Below, piece by piece: positions 18,442 through 28,287 of a DNA stretch of 64,000 bases; positions within the stretch are counted from its first letter, which is position 1, and every line of letters starts with the position of its first letter. The notes below the pieces were generated by a model. The model was given only the letters and a program-made list of their open reading frames with translations. It had not been told where the DNA came from and did not search any database. The position numbers and the translations under genes are program-made. This DNA is from Proteiniborus sp. DW1 (lineage in GTDB: Bacteria; Bacillota; Clostridia; Tissierellales; Proteiniboraceae): NCBI RefSeq assembly GCF_900095305.1, contig NZ_FMDO01000031.1:1-64000 (forward strand), written 5' to 3'.

Positions 18442-18876
18442 ATGGATAATAATAACAAGGATACTATTAAGTCACTTAACCAACTGCTGCAAGGAGAATA
18501 CATGGCTCTAGAATCTTTTAATACTTTTATCTCTAAAACTGAGGATCAAGAAATCAAAAAAGCTTTTCAACAGATTCAGGAAAATCATAGAGATAATATA
18601 AAGACATTGGCTAATTATATTCAAAATATAGGAGGACAGCCGGAGGAAAATTTAGGACTGAAAGGGAAAATGGCTGATATAAAGATGAATATTGGTTTTG
18701 GAACAAATCCTGAATATCAAGATCTAATAGAGAAAGCTATTGAAGGAGAAACTATGGGAATTAACAAAGCTGAAGAAATACTTAGGGGAGAGTTAGATAG
18801 TAAATCAAGAGATATAGCAGGAGAAATACTTCACAGAGACAGGAGAACTCTTGATCAGCTAAAGAACCTACAATAA
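18442..18876 (+). CDS. Ferritin-like four-helix protein (DUF2383-type)
   Basis: Protein of 144 residues predicted as a four-helix bundle. Each half carries a Glu-rich helix and an ExxH helix: QGEYMALESF with QENHRDNIKTL, and EGETMGINKAEEIL with GEILHRDRRTLDQL. This arrangement could bind a di-iron site as in rubrerythrins, but there is no rubredoxin domain. DUF2383 proteins are associated with stress or sporulation, function unknown. AAAGGAG precedes the ATG by 8 bases. It stands alone between the exporter relic and a palindromic element. Confidence 0.75.
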   Translation: MDNNNKDTIKSLNQLLQGEYMALESFNTFISKTEDQEIKKAFQQIQENHRDNIKTLANYIQNIGGQPEENLGLKGKMADIKMNIGFGTNPEYQDLIEKAIEGETMGINKAEEILRGELDSKSRDIAGEILHRDRRTLDQLKNLQ

Positions 18877-18910
18877 AAACATTTTTATAAGCTTTTGCTT
18901 AACTGAATAA

Positions 18911-18978
18911 AAAGAGATTCTTCGTTATGCCTATATGACAACTTGCAAAACATGTATGCAAGTCCGAAGAATCTCTTT
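18911..18978. repeat. Palindromic dispersed element, copy 2
   Basis: A 68-base element with 14-base inverted ends (AAAGAGATTCTTCG / CGAAGAATCTCTTT). It is related to the reverse complement of 5906-5977 and again lies between convergent genes. Confidence 0.8.
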
Positions 18979-19075
18979 AATTATATAGTATAATAGCTCA
19001 TATAATCATAAATCCAAAGGAAATCAAAACTATTTGCATTGTAATTATATTATATAAACGTAAAATTAAATATCA

Positions 19076-22000
19076 CTACTTAAATAGGGATACAAACTGT
19101 ATAGATATTGGAGAGTTTTCTAATGGAAAATTCTCTGTTCTTAATAGAAGAGCTCCTTCATCAATTGAATAATTTATACTTGGCTGACTTACACCATTAA
19201 CAAAAAGAAGCTGAAAAGATGTTGATTTTGGATTAAGTATTCCTTTATTTCCATACATAATCAATTCATCTGAGTTTGTATAAAGTTTTTTGTTTGCACC
19301 CAAAGTGTTATATTGGTAAGTTTCTGCTCTTAAAAGTTGATTTTCTTTATCCTTTGCTATTATATACTCAAGTGTAATATGCGTTCCTTTTTGAGGTATG
19401 TCTATTGTTGTTAAAGTTAGGAGTCCTTTTTCAATAGTATAATTTGCTTCTGGTTGCAATACGCCATTAATAAAAAGATTATAATATGAGACTTCACTTG
19501 GGTCAGGTATGTCCATATTACCATGTATTTCAATTTTATCATCATTTGAATACTGTTTTTTTATTCCGTCTGAGATAGTATTATACTGGAAGTTTTCTAC
19601 ATTAATAGTCTGACTATCTTTATAATCAAAGGAGCCAGAGATTTCTGCCAAAAGTACATCTACAGTTGAAGAATTTATAGTGCCTATATTCCAAATAATT
19701 TTATTATCTTGTATAGATACTGTACCTTTTGTAACTCCAGTAATATTAACAGAAATTAAGTTATCTAAAAATAAAGTGTCTATAACAGTAACATTACTAA
19801 CTGGACCATATCCGTTATTATTAACTCGAAATTCGATTTTCCAAGTATTATTGACATTAGAATTGACTGCAGTTGGTCCAGATACTATAAATTTTTCAAT
19901 ATTCAAATCTCCAAACATAGCAGGACAATTTTGCATGTTATTTTCTAGCGAAGGAGAAAGAGGGAAATACTTAGCCTTATAAAATTTGTAATCCAAGCTT
20001 TCAATATAATTTTCACTATGTGAAGGCAATAGACATGAACCATAACTAGGGATAAAAAGCTGTACTTTTCCGACTGCTTTAATAATGATAAAAACTCCTG
20101 CTGAAAAGTTCAATTGGTTATTTATAATAGTAGTTTTTTTTAAAAGTTTTGAACTGGTTTCTACTACAATGTCAAAGGAAAATTCATCTCTTGACTCTGG
20201 CATAAATAAAACAATATCATTAGGTATATCTGGTAAGTAGCTTTTAATTAACTTATTTGATTCAAGAATTACTTCAAAAGGAATTCTTAAAAGGAACTGG
20301 ACACGTTTAAAATTTGGTCTGTCTTTTATATCAGATATAATAAGTGTATTTTCTACAATAAAACCTTGCCTAAATGTGATATTTTTAAAAATTTGTGTTC
20401 CAATTTCTATATATAGATTTTCAAAACAACTTCTCTTTTGACATTGAGAGTATACTTTCTCAGTTATAATACAATTACTTTCAAAATCATTGATAACTTT
20501 AATTGGCTCTCCGGATACAATATTTGACAATATACAATTATTCGAATGAAGATCTTTGCTTAAAGCAATAGCTCTGTTCATAGAGCGTAAGCCTGTGGTT
20601 TTGAAAAGGCCAAAGATTTCAAAAAAGGCAGTTTTACTTTCACCAGGAAGAAGCTCGTTAATTGTCCATGTTATAAAATTGTATGAAATAGACACATTTC
20701 CTGAAGATAATGAGATATTATTTATGTTTTCAAACTCATCAAACAGGATATAATCCGTAACAATAAGATTTTGTATAATTCTATTTGTTAAATTTGTGAC
20801 TTTTATTGAAAAACTCCATTTATTATATTTCCCCAAGAAAGCTATAGGAGGTTTATTTATAACAGATTTTTCTAGAAGTAATTGCTTTTTAATAAAATTT
20901 TTTATAGGTAGAACTATTATAGCTATATCCTTTGAGGGACCTGAAAAAATCCTATTAGAAAATATATCACCTGTAACAGAAGCACTGCCTAGGTTTCTTT
21001 CACCAATCATTGTGAAGGCTCCAATTATATCAACAACTAAATAGGCAGACTCAAATCCATCTAATACACCAATTTCCCAATGTATTTCATTATTTACAAA
21101 AGCAGCTGTACCTAGTGATTTGCTTACTATGTTAATTTTGTCAACTCTTTCTATAAATAAGACATCCTTCACAAGTATATTTGATATAATAGAATCACTG
21201 AGATTAGATACTTTTATTTCCACCCTCCACTGGTGAGTTTTACCTGTATTTACTATAGTAGGACCAGAGGTAATAGTTTTTGAAATATCTAAGCTTCTAA
21301 GAACCTGAATTTCTTCACTACATATAATATCAGATTTTACAGCTCCTAATAAGCTATTACCAGTGGCAAAGCTTCGACTAATAAAACGAGTCCCATAGCC
21401 TTTAAAATAACCTTCTATGCTAAAACTTGCATATGCAGACTCTCCTGCCTCAAGAGTACCAATAGTCCAAGTAAAGACATTACTATTTATAGTAATATTT
21501 CCTTGAGAAAAAGAAAAATTTTTTGAGCTTAATATATGATCTAGTAAGATAGTATCGATTAAAATAATATTATCTATTTGAAAACTTTCTGGATTACTTA
21601 TTTTAAGACTAACATTCCATATTCCCTTACTGCCACTTGAAATGGATGTAGGTCCTGAGATAATATTCGTTTCAATTTTTAAGCAACACTGTTGATTCCC
21701 ATTAACCACAATATCTACATCAGTCATAGGTCCAGTTGTAATATTTCCAGATGGTATACGGCCTTTTGCAGTAGCTGAATTTAATTTATTGATACTTTCT
21801 TCCTTGAAAGTAACAAAAATAATCACTATAGGTGAGCCTTTTAAAGGAATATCTTTAGTTTTTAATGTAAGAATTCCTTCAGTTATTTCATAGTTTATTT
21901 TTGGTTGCAATACTCCATTAATAAACAAATCATAATAGGAAACTTCATCAGGGTTAAGTATGCCCTGATTGCCATATTCCGTTAACTCGTCATTGTTAGT

Positions 22001-22207
22001 ATATATCTTCTTTTTTCCATCTGACATGGTATTGTACTGATATATATAAGCTCCTAAAAGTTTTTTATTCTGCTTATAGGAGCTTAATTCCTCTGATAGA
22101 GCCTTTGTCTTTTTTTGCAATTGACTATTTGGCTTCAATATATTTAAGTTTGTAGATGGTTTTGTTTTATTCTTACTCGATAAATGAGAAAGAATTTTAC
22201 GTGCCAT
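19076..22207 (-). CDS. Large DUF4183/DUF11 repeat protein, probable spore-surface protein
   Basis: Protein of 1043 residues with a mosaic plan: a DUF4183 unit (about 55-135); three DUF11-like beta-sandwich repeats (about 180-290, 310-425, 445-560); a Cys-containing middle region (about 575-745, beginning ITEKVYSQCQKRSCFENL); a fourth DUF11 repeat (about 775-870); and two more DUF4183 units (about 885-962, 968-1043). The DUF4183 units share YQYNT, an F(I/V)NGV(L/S)QP block and a closing beta strand. There is no signal peptide, membrane anchor or LPxTG motif, which fits a protein placed on the spore by the mother cell; that is inference. ATG at 22207 has GGAG 8 bases upstream; GTG at 22216 overlaps that site. 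It is divergent from the nonulosonate cluster. Confidence 0.8.
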   Translation of the reverse strand: MARKILSHLSSKNKTKPSTNLNILKPNSQLQKKTKALSEELSSYKQNKKLLGAYIYQYNTMSDGKKKIYTNNDELTEYGNQGILNPDEVSYYDLFINGVLQPKINYEITEGILTLKTKDIPLKGSPIVIIFVTFKEESINKLNSATAKGRIPSGNITTGPMTDVDIVVNGNQQCCLKIETNIISGPTSISSGSKGIWNVSLKISNPESFQIDNIILIDTILLDHILSSKNFSFSQGNITINSNVFTWTIGTLEAGESAYASFSIEGYFKGYGTRFISRSFATGNSLLGAVKSDIICSEEIQVLRSLDISKTITSGPTIVNTGKTHQWRVEIKVSNLSDSIISNILVKDVLFIERVDKINIVSKSLGTAAFVNNEIHWEIGVLDGFESAYLVVDIIGAFTMIGERNLGSASVTGDIFSNRIFSGPSKDIAIIVLPIKNFIKKQLLLEKSVINKPPIAFLGKYNKWSFSIKVTNLTNRIIQNLIVTDYILFDEFENINNISLSSGNVSISYNFITWTINELLPGESKTAFFEIFGLFKTTGLRSMNRAIALSKDLHSNNCILSNIVSGEPIKVINDFESNCIITEKVYSQCQKRSCFENLYIEIGTQIFKNITFRQGFIVENTLIISDIKDRPNFKRVQFLLRIPFEVILESNKLIKSYLPDIPNDIVLFMPESRDEFSFDIVVETSSKLLKKTTIINNQLNFSAGVFIIIKAVGKVQLFIPSYGSCLLPSHSENYIESLDYKFYKAKYFPLSPSLENNMQNCPAMFGDLNIEKFIVSGPTAVNSNVNNTWKIEFRVNNNGYGPVSNVTVIDTLFLDNLISVNITGVTKGTVSIQDNKIIWNIGTINSSTVDVLLAEISGSFDYKDSQTINVENFQYNTISDGIKKQYSNDDKIEIHGNMDIPDPSEVSYYNLFINGVLQPEANYTIEKGLLTLTTIDIPQKGTHITLEYIIAKDKENQLLRAETYQYNTLGANKKLYTNSDELIMYGNKGILNPKSTSFQLLFVNGVSQPSINYSIDEGALLLRTENFPLENSPISIQFVSLFK

Positions 22208-22386
22208 AATTATCACTCCAGAATAGTTAGAGATTATATGATTTTTTTATCATTATATGTATTTGGCATAATTTCTGTTCCGCTATGTAATAGTCATAGA
22301 TAAACAACTCTTATTTTATTGTTCTATTTATAAAAATTCAAAATAAATTGTATAAAGAAAGAAGGATTATGTTTTGGAGGGATATG

Positions 22387-23397
22387 ATGGAGTTACATGG
22401 AAAAAGATTGTTGGTTACAGGAGCTGATGGATTCATTGGGTCACATTTAACAGAGGAACTAGTCAGAAAAGGATATAATGTTCGTGCCTTTGTATACTAT
22501 AATTCATTTAATTCTTGGGGATGGCTTGAAGAATGTCCTAAAAAATTAATAAAGGAAATAGAAATATTTTCAGGTGATATTAGGGATCCTTGGAGAATAA
22601 AAGAGGCAATGAAAGGCTGTGATATTGTATTTCATTTAGCAGCTTTAATCTCTATACCTTACTCATATTACTCGCCTAACACCTATATTGATACAAACAT
22701 AAAAGGAACACTAAATGTTTTACAGGCTGCACGAGAATTGGAAATTGAAAAAGTAGTCCATACATCTACTAGTGAGGTTTATGGGACAGCAAGGTTTGTT
22801 CCAATATCTGAAGAACATCCTTTACAAGGTCAATCTCCCTATGCTGCATCTAAAATTGGTGCAGATCAAATGGCCATTTCTTTTTATAATTCCTTTTCTA
22901 CACCAGTTTCTATCATTCGACCCTTTAATACTTATGGGGCGAGGCAATCAGCTAGAGCAGTAATACCAACTATTATCACACAAGTAGCACAAGGTGAGAG
23001 GAAAATTAAGTTAGGCTCTATAACTCCCACTAGGGATTTTTGTTATGTAAAAGATACTGTTCAAGGCTTTATCGAGATTGCTAAATGTGATAATTCTATT
23101 GGCGAGGTTATTAATATAGGTAGTGGCTTTGAGATTTCTATACAAGATACTGCGAAGACCATTTGTGAGATTATGGGGGTTGATATTGAAATTGGAACTG
23201 AAAGTGAACGGATTAGGCCCGTGAATAGTGAAGTAGAGCGTCTTTGTGCTGATACCTCTAAAGCAAAGAAAATGCTTGGGTGGGCTCCTAAATATAGTGG
23301 GAAGGCTGGATTTGTTAAAGGGCTAAAAGAAACTATAGAGTGGTTTACTAACTCTGACAATCTAGCAGGCTATAAATGGAATAGATATAATTTTTAA
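22387..23397 (+). CDS. legB: NAD-dependent UDP-GlcNAc-type 4,6-dehydratase (LegB-like)
   Basis: Short-chain dehydrogenase of the extended type, 336 residues. TGADGFIGSHL binds NAD, and the active site shows TSTSEVYG and the YAASK Tyr/Lys pair. Best fit is LegB, which starts legionaminic acid synthesis by forming a 4-keto-6-deoxy UDP-sugar. ATG at 22387 follows GGAGG by 6 bases; earlier in-frame starts at 22348 (TTG) and 22369 (ATG) have poorer sites. It is the first gene of the plus-strand glycan cluster. Confidence 0.83.
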   Translation: MELHGKRLLVTGADGFIGSHLTEELVRKGYNVRAFVYYNSFNSWGWLEECPKKLIKEIEIFSGDIRDPWRIKEAMKGCDIVFHLAALISIPYSYYSPNTYIDTNIKGTLNVLQAARELEIEKVVHTSTSEVYGTARFVPISEEHPLQGQSPYAASKIGADQMAISFYNSFSTPVSIIRPFNTYGARQSARAVIPTIITQVAQGERKIKLGSITPTRDFCYVKDTVQGFIEIAKCDNSIGEVINIGSGFEISIQDTAKTICEIMGVDIEIGTESERIRPVNSEVERLCADTSKAKKMLGWAPKYSGKAGFVKGLKETIEWFTNSDNLAGYKWNRYNF

Positions 23398-23438
23398 GGT
23401 ATGTGATAGCTAATTAACAGCATAGATAGGAGGAGTAT

Positions 23439-24596
23439 ATGAAGAGAAAAATCTGTGTGGTTACTGGTTCGCGTGCAGAATATGGGTTGCTGTACACATT
23501 GATGAAAGAAATAGAAAAGGATAATGATTTACAACTTCAGCTAGTTGTTACTGGCATGCATCTGTCTCCAGAGTTTGGCTTAACATATCAAGAGATTGAA
23601 AAAGATGGCTTCACTATTAATTATAAAGTAGAAATGCTTTTATCAACTGATACTTCTATAGGAGTTGCTAAGTCAATTGGTGTAGGAATTATTGGTTTTG
23701 CAGATGCCTTTGAGCAGCTAAAGCCAGATGTTTTAATATTACTTGGTGATAGATATGAAATTTTTGCAGCTGCACAGGCTGCACTGGTAGCTAAGATTCC
23801 TATTGCACATATAGCTGGAGGAGATATAACAGAAGGTTCCTTTGATGAAGCAATAAGGCATAGCATCACAAAGATGTCTCATCTACACTTTGTCACAAAT
23901 GAAGATTCCAAAAAAATAGTTAAGCAACTAGGAGAAGATCCCTCAAGAATTTTTAATGTAGGAAGTCCTGGAATAGATAGAATTATGAGTCTAAAGCTAC
24001 TTGATCGGAAGAAGTTAGAAAAACTTCTTGATTTTACTTTTTTAGAAAAAAATTTATTAATAACTTTTCATCCTGTTACACTTGATTATCAGCACTCAAC
24101 TCAGCAATTTAAAGAATTGCTAGAAGCACTTCATAGTCTTGGTCCAAATGTTGGACTGATGTTCACTAAACCAAATGCTGACCCAGAAGGACAAGGAATT
24201 ATAAAATTATTAGATAATTTTATAGCCATACATTCAAACGCTGTAGTATATACTTCATTAGGGCAACTGATATATTTCAGTCTTATTGCTGAAGTAGATG
24301 CAGTGGTAGGCAATTCTTCTAGTGGAGTATATGAGGTACCATCTTTTAAAAAGCCTACAGTTAATATTGGAGATAGACAAGAAGGACGAATTTTAGCTTC
24401 TTCAGTAATAAATTGTGCTCCAGAAAAATACGAAATTGAAAAAGCTATTAACCAAGCTTTTATAAAAGATTGCTCTGATGTAGTAAATCCTTATGGCAAT
24501 GGGAAGAGTAGCATTGAAATTCTTAATGTAATTAAATCAATTAATAACTATAATAGTCTACTAAAAAAACACTTTCATAAAGTAGGTGAAATATGA
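23439..24596 (+). CDS. legG: UDP-N-acetylglucosamine 2-epimerase, hydrolysing (LegG/NeuC-like)
   Basis: Protein of 385 residues of the hydrolysing 2-epimerase family, which releases UDP and gives a free 2-epimerised amino sugar (ManNAc or its 4-amino-6-deoxy derivative). Family blocks: VTGSRAEYGLL at the N-terminus, LLGDRYEIFAAAQAAL, HIAGGDITEGSFDEAIRH, and VVGNSSSGVYEVPSF. AGGAGG precedes the ATG. Its stop overlaps the start of the synthase gene by 4 bases, coupling the two steps. Confidence 0.9.
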   Translation: MKRKICVVTGSRAEYGLLYTLMKEIEKDNDLQLQLVVTGMHLSPEFGLTYQEIEKDGFTINYKVEMLLSTDTSIGVAKSIGVGIIGFADAFEQLKPDVLILLGDRYEIFAAAQAALVAKIPIAHIAGGDITEGSFDEAIRHSITKMSHLHFVTNEDSKKIVKQLGEDPSRIFNVGSPGIDRIMSLKLLDRKKLEKLLDFTFLEKNLLITFHPVTLDYQHSTQQFKELLEALHSLGPNVGLMFTKPNADPEGQGIIKLLDNFIAIHSNAVVYTSLGQLIYFSLIAEVDAVVGNSSSGVYEVPSFKKPTVNIGDRQEGRILASSVINCAPEKYEIEKAINQAFIKDCSDVVNPYGNGKSSIEILNVIKSINNYNSLLKKHFHKVGEI

Positions 24597-25672
24597 GTAA
24601 TAGAGTATTTGTAATAGCTGAAATAGGTGTAAACCATAATGGATCATTAGAATTGGCAAAGAAATTAATAGATGTAGCTGCTGAAGCCGGTGCAGATGCA
24701 GTAAAATTTCAAACTTTCATAACAGAGAATATAATGGGTCCTTTTACGCCTAAAGCAAGTTATCAAATAAAAAATACTAATCCTTCAGAAACTCAATATG
24801 AAATGGTAAAAAAATTGGAGCTAGGCAGAGAAATACATTTTATTCTAAAAGAATATTGCATTTCTAGACATATCCAAATCCTATCATCTCCTTTTGATTT
24901 AGAAAGTTTGGATTTTTTGGCTGACAAGCTAAACTTACCTATTATAAAAATTGCATCTGGAGAAATAACTAATGCACCTTTGCTGTTAAAAGCAGCTTCA
25001 TTTAATAAAAAGATTATACTTTCCACGGGAATGTCTACTTTAGGAGATATAGAAGAAGCCCTAGGAGTCCTCGCCTATGGATATATTGAAGGAAAAAAGG
25101 GGACTCCTTCCAAAGAGGCTTTTAAAGAAGCATACTATTCTGAAATAGGTCAAAGACTTTTAGCTACAAAGGTTACATTGCTTCATTGTACTACAGAGTA
25201 TCCTGCACCTATTGAAGAAATCAACCTTAAGGCATTATCCACATTGAAACAATGCTTTGGTCTGACAGTTGGATATTCAGATCATACATTAGGGATAGCA
25301 GTACCTTTGGCAGCAGTGGCGCTAGGTGCTGGTGTTATAGAAAAACATATAACTTTAGATAGAAGTCTACCAGGTCCAGATCACAAAGCTTCTTTAGAAC
25401 CTAAGGAATTAGCTCAGATGATTCAGGGTATACGACAGGTAGAAAAGGCTCTTGGAAATTCGTACAAGAAACCATCTATATCAGAATTAAAAAATCAAAA
25501 AATTACTCGTAAAAGTTTAGTTGCTGCATGTGATATTAATAAAGGAGAAGTTTTTACTGAGAAAAATCTAACTGTTAAGAGGCCAGGGGGAGGACTAACG
25601 CCTATAGAACTTTGGGGGCTGTTAGGCAAGCCTGCAGCTAAGTCCTATATAAAGGATGAGATGATTACATGA
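24593..25672 (+). CDS. legI: N-acetylneuraminate/legionaminate synthase
   Basis: Condenses a 6-carbon amino sugar with PEP to a 9-carbon nonulosonic acid. The 359 residues comprise a NeuB TIM barrel (IAEIGVNHNGSLELAKKLID, AGADAVKFQTF, HCTTEYPAP, GYSDHTLG, EKHITLDRSLPGPDH) and a C-terminal SAF/antifreeze-like domain from about residue 300 (RKSLVAACDINKGEVFTEKN). It is complete, with 4-base overlaps with both neighbouring genes. Confidence 0.93.
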   Translation: MSNRVFVIAEIGVNHNGSLELAKKLIDVAAEAGADAVKFQTFITENIMGPFTPKASYQIKNTNPSETQYEMVKKLELGREIHFILKEYCISRHIQILSSPFDLESLDFLADKLNLPIIKIASGEITNAPLLLKAASFNKKIILSTGMSTLGDIEEALGVLAYGYIEGKKGTPSKEAFKEAYYSEIGQRLLATKVTLLHCTTEYPAPIEEINLKALSTLKQCFGLTVGYSDHTLGIAVPLAAVALGAGVIEKHITLDRSLPGPDHKASLEPKELAQMIQGIRQVEKALGNSYKKPSISELKNQKITRKSLVAACDINKGEVFTEKNLTVKRPGGGLTPIELWGLLGKPAAKSYIKDEMIT

Positions 25673-26292
25673 AAATAGCTATTTTTGGGGCATCAGGCTT
25701 TGCTCGTGAAGTATGTGACATTGCTATTGACTTAGGCTATGAGAAAATTGTGTTCATAGATGAAACTAAAGGTGGAAATATAGATTGCTTTTCAGTAGTT
25801 AGTGAAAAAGATATACATACACTTACTAAATATAATTATAAATTTATAATTGGAATTGGTAGTCCTAAAATACGTCAAGAAGTATGGAAAAGATATCAAT
25901 ATTTAGATTATATTAATTTAATACACCCTAATTCAACTTTTGGTTATAGGCAATTAACGAAGTTACGAGAGAAGGTTGGCAACATTGTTTTTCCAGGGGC
26001 TAGGTTAACTAATAATATTCAAGTAGGCAATTTTGGTATATATTATTTTAATTGTACGGTTACACATGACTGTATTATAGAGGATTTTGTAACTATTTCT
26101 CCAGGTGCTAATATATCAGGAAATGTCAAATTATCTAAGGGGGTTTTTATAGGTACCAATGCATGTATTCTTCAAGGTAAATCAATTTCTGAAAAGCTGG
26201 TTATTGGCAAAGATGTAATAGTTGGTGCAGGTGCTGTTGTCACAAAAAATGTACCCAATCATAAAATAGTAAAAGGGGTTCCAGCCAAGTAA
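25669..26292 (+). CDS. NeuD/PglD-like sugar O/N-acetyltransferase
   Basis: Acyltransferase of 207 residues. An N-terminal dinucleotide-like fold (IFGASGFAREVCDIAIDLGY) is followed from about residue 90 by a left-handed beta-helix of hexapeptide repeats (VTISPGANISGNVKLSKGVF, IGKDVIVGAGAVVTKNV). The expected acetyl-CoA-dependent step is acetylation of the 4-amino group (LegH role) or of the finished nonulosonate (NeuD role). The sequence cannot decide between them. The protein ends right at VKGVPAK, slightly short for the family. It overlaps legI by 4 bases. Confidence 0.82.
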   Translation: MKIAIFGASGFAREVCDIAIDLGYEKIVFIDETKGGNIDCFSVVSEKDIHTLTKYNYKFIIGIGSPKIRQEVWKRYQYLDYINLIHPNSTFGYRQLTKLREKVGNIVFPGARLTNNIQVGNFGIYYFNCTVTHDCIIEDFVTISPGANISGNVKLSKGVFIGTNACILQGKSISEKLVIGKDVIVGAGAVVTKNVPNHKIVKGVPAK

Positions 26293-26329
26293 TTTGAACG
26301 GATTTTGATTATGAAGGGATAGATGCATC

Positions 26330-27379
26330 ATGGAGGAGTGGAAAAAAGTATTAGTATCACCTCAATTTAAAGTTCATGAGACTATTAAGATTATAGATTT
26401 ACATTCTTTACAAATTGCACTTGTAGTAAGTCAAGATAATAAATTATTAGGTACAGTTACAGACGGAGATATTCGTCGTGGATTATTAAATGGTATATCA
26501 TTAGACGATACAATTGAAAAAATAATGAATAGAAATCCTATTACTATAAGAGAAAATAAGAATAAAAAGAACATATTAGAAATATTTAAAATCAATAAAA
26601 TTAGACATCTTCCTATAGTAGATGATGCTGGTCACGTTATAGGAATTCATAGAATAGATGATTTACTTCATACTTCTAAAAAGGAAAATTGGATTATATT
26701 AATGGCTGGTGGCTTAGGGAGCCGACTAAGGCCATTAACTGATAATTGTCCTAAGCCAATGCTATTAATTGGAGAAAAGCCACTTTTAGAAATTACATTA
26801 AATCAATTAAGAGAACAGGGATTTTATAGATTTTGCTTTTCTATTAATTACAAAGGGAAAAAAATAAAGGACTATTTTGGAGATGGTTCTAAGTGGGGAG
26901 TTGAGATTTACTATATACATGAGGAAATACCATTGGGAACAGCTGGCTCATTGAGTTTGTTTCAGGTTGAGACAGATAGTCCAATTATTGTAATTAATGC
27001 AGATATTTTAACTAAAGTCAACTTTGAGCAACTTGTCAACTTTCACATAGAGCGGCAGGCTGAAGCCACTATTGCTGTTCGTAGTTTTGATTTCCAAGTA
27101 CCCTATGGTGTAGTTAAAATAAATCAAGATACACTTATAGGGTTTGAAGAAAAGCCTGTATTTACAAATTTTATTAATGCAGGAATATATGTACTAAACC
27201 CATCAGTTTTATGTAAGATACCGAGAAACTCTTATTATGATATGAATCAGCTATTTGAAATTATGTTGTCTAATAATGAAAAAATTTCAGTTTTTCCAGT
27301 GAGAGAGTATTGGATGGATATTGGGAGGATTGAAGATTTTAATCAAGCTAAATTTGATTTTAATGAGGTATTTAGATGA
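26330..27379 (+). CDS. ptmE: CBS-domain sugar nucleotidyltransferase (PtmE-like)
   Basis: Protein of 349 residues. A pair of CBS domains (about residues 1-118; LLGTVTDGDIRRGLLNG, IRHLPIVDD) is fused to a nucleotidyltransferase domain (MAGGLGSRLRPLTDNCPKPM, INADILTKVNF, FINAGIYVLNP). This architecture is that of PtmE, which makes GDP-glucosamine for the GDP-linked legionaminate route. The CBS pair suggests allosteric control by a nucleotide. It overlaps the next gene by 4 bases. Confidence 0.85.
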   Translation: MEEWKKVLVSPQFKVHETIKIIDLHSLQIALVVSQDNKLLGTVTDGDIRRGLLNGISLDDTIEKIMNRNPITIRENKNKKNILEIFKINKIRHLPIVDDAGHVIGIHRIDDLLHTSKKENWIILMAGGLGSRLRPLTDNCPKPMLLIGEKPLLEITLNQLREQGFYRFCFSINYKGKKIKDYFGDGSKWGVEIYYIHEEIPLGTAGSLSLFQVETDSPIIVINADILTKVNFEQLVNFHIERQAEATIAVRSFDFQVPYGVVKINQDTLIGFEEKPVFTNFINAGIYVLNPSVLCKIPRNSYYDMNQLFEIMLSNNEKISVFPVREYWMDIGRIEDFNQAKFDFNEVFR

Positions 27380-28287
27380 AGTGCGTTGTTGTAGGCTTTG
27401 GCTCAATTGGAAAGAGGCATGCAAAAGTTCTAAATGAACTACAATGTAAAGTAGCTGTTGTAAGCAAAAGAGAGGTAGATTTTCCTATAAAATATACTTG
27501 CTTATATGATGCCCTTATAAATGAAAAGCCGGACTACATTGTAATTGCTAATGAAACTTATAAGCACTATGATTCTTTAGTAGAAATTGCTAAATATGGT
27601 TTTGATGGTGTAGTACTTGTTGAAAAACCTCTTTTTCATACTACTAAACCGATTCCTAAAAATGCTTTTAAGCAGGTATATGTAGGGTATAATTTAAGAT
27701 TTCATCCAATACTTCAAAAGGTGTTTAAAATCATCAGAAATGAAAAAGTTTTTTATGTTCAAGTATATGTAGGACAGTATTTACCATACTGGAGGCCTGA
27801 ACGAGATTATAGAGAGAATTACTCAGCTAAGAAAAAGGAAGGAGGGGGAGTATTACTTGACCTCAGTCATGAACTAGACTATCTCAATTGGTTTTTTCAT
27901 GATTGGAAATCTATAGTTGCTATAGGAGGGAAATACAGTTCTCTACAAATAGATAGTGAAGATATGTATAGTTTGATACTAGATATGGAGAAATGTCCTG
28001 TGGCACAAGTGCATTTCAATTATCTAGATCGAATTAGTAGAAGAGAGCTGACAATTATAACTGAAAATTATTCTATTAAAGCAGACTTAGTGCAGCAGAC
28101 GCTTAACATAAACCAAAGGTTAATAAAATATGATCTTGATTACGACTATACCTACTATATGCAGCATAAGGCAATTATAGACAGAGATGATAAGTTTTTA
28201 TGTACTATAGAAGAGGGTTTAAAAATAATAGAGATGATTAATTGTATAGAGGGGGCGGCAAAGGAGAGTAAGTGGATAAAGAGATGA
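27376..28287 (+). CDS. Gfo/Idh/MocA-family oxidoreductase (PtmF-like)
   Basis: Dehydrogenase-like protein of 303 residues. An N-terminal Rossmann fold (VGFGSIGKRHAKVL) is followed by the family's VEKPL motif (VLVEKPLFH) and a C-terminal substrate domain beginning VYVGYNLRFHP. Homologues occur beside ptmE in legionaminic acid clusters, where the role is not firmly settled. It overlaps ptmE by 4 bases and the next gene by 16. Confidence 0.8.
   Translation: MKCVVVGFGSIGKRHAKVLNELQCKVAVVSKREVDFPIKYTCLYDALINEKPDYIVIANETYKHYDSLVEIAKYGFDGVVLVEKPLFHTTKPIPKNAFKQVYVGYNLRFHPILQKVFKIIRNEKVFYVQVYVGQYLPYWRPERDYRENYSAKKKEGGGVLLDLSHELDYLNWFFHDWKSIVAIGGKYSSLQIDSEDMYSLILDMEKCPVAQVHFNYLDRISRRELTIITENYSIKADLVQQTLNINQRLIKYDLDYDYTYYMQHKAIIDRDDKFLCTIEEGLKIIEMINCIEGAAKESKWIKR

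Noticed and set aside
22217-22386. CATATAATG/CATATAATC on the minus strand as sporulation sigma -10 boxes for the DUF4183/DUF11 gene
   Set aside because: Tempting with a spore role, but no matching -35 box at the right distance was convincing, and the region is very AT-rich.
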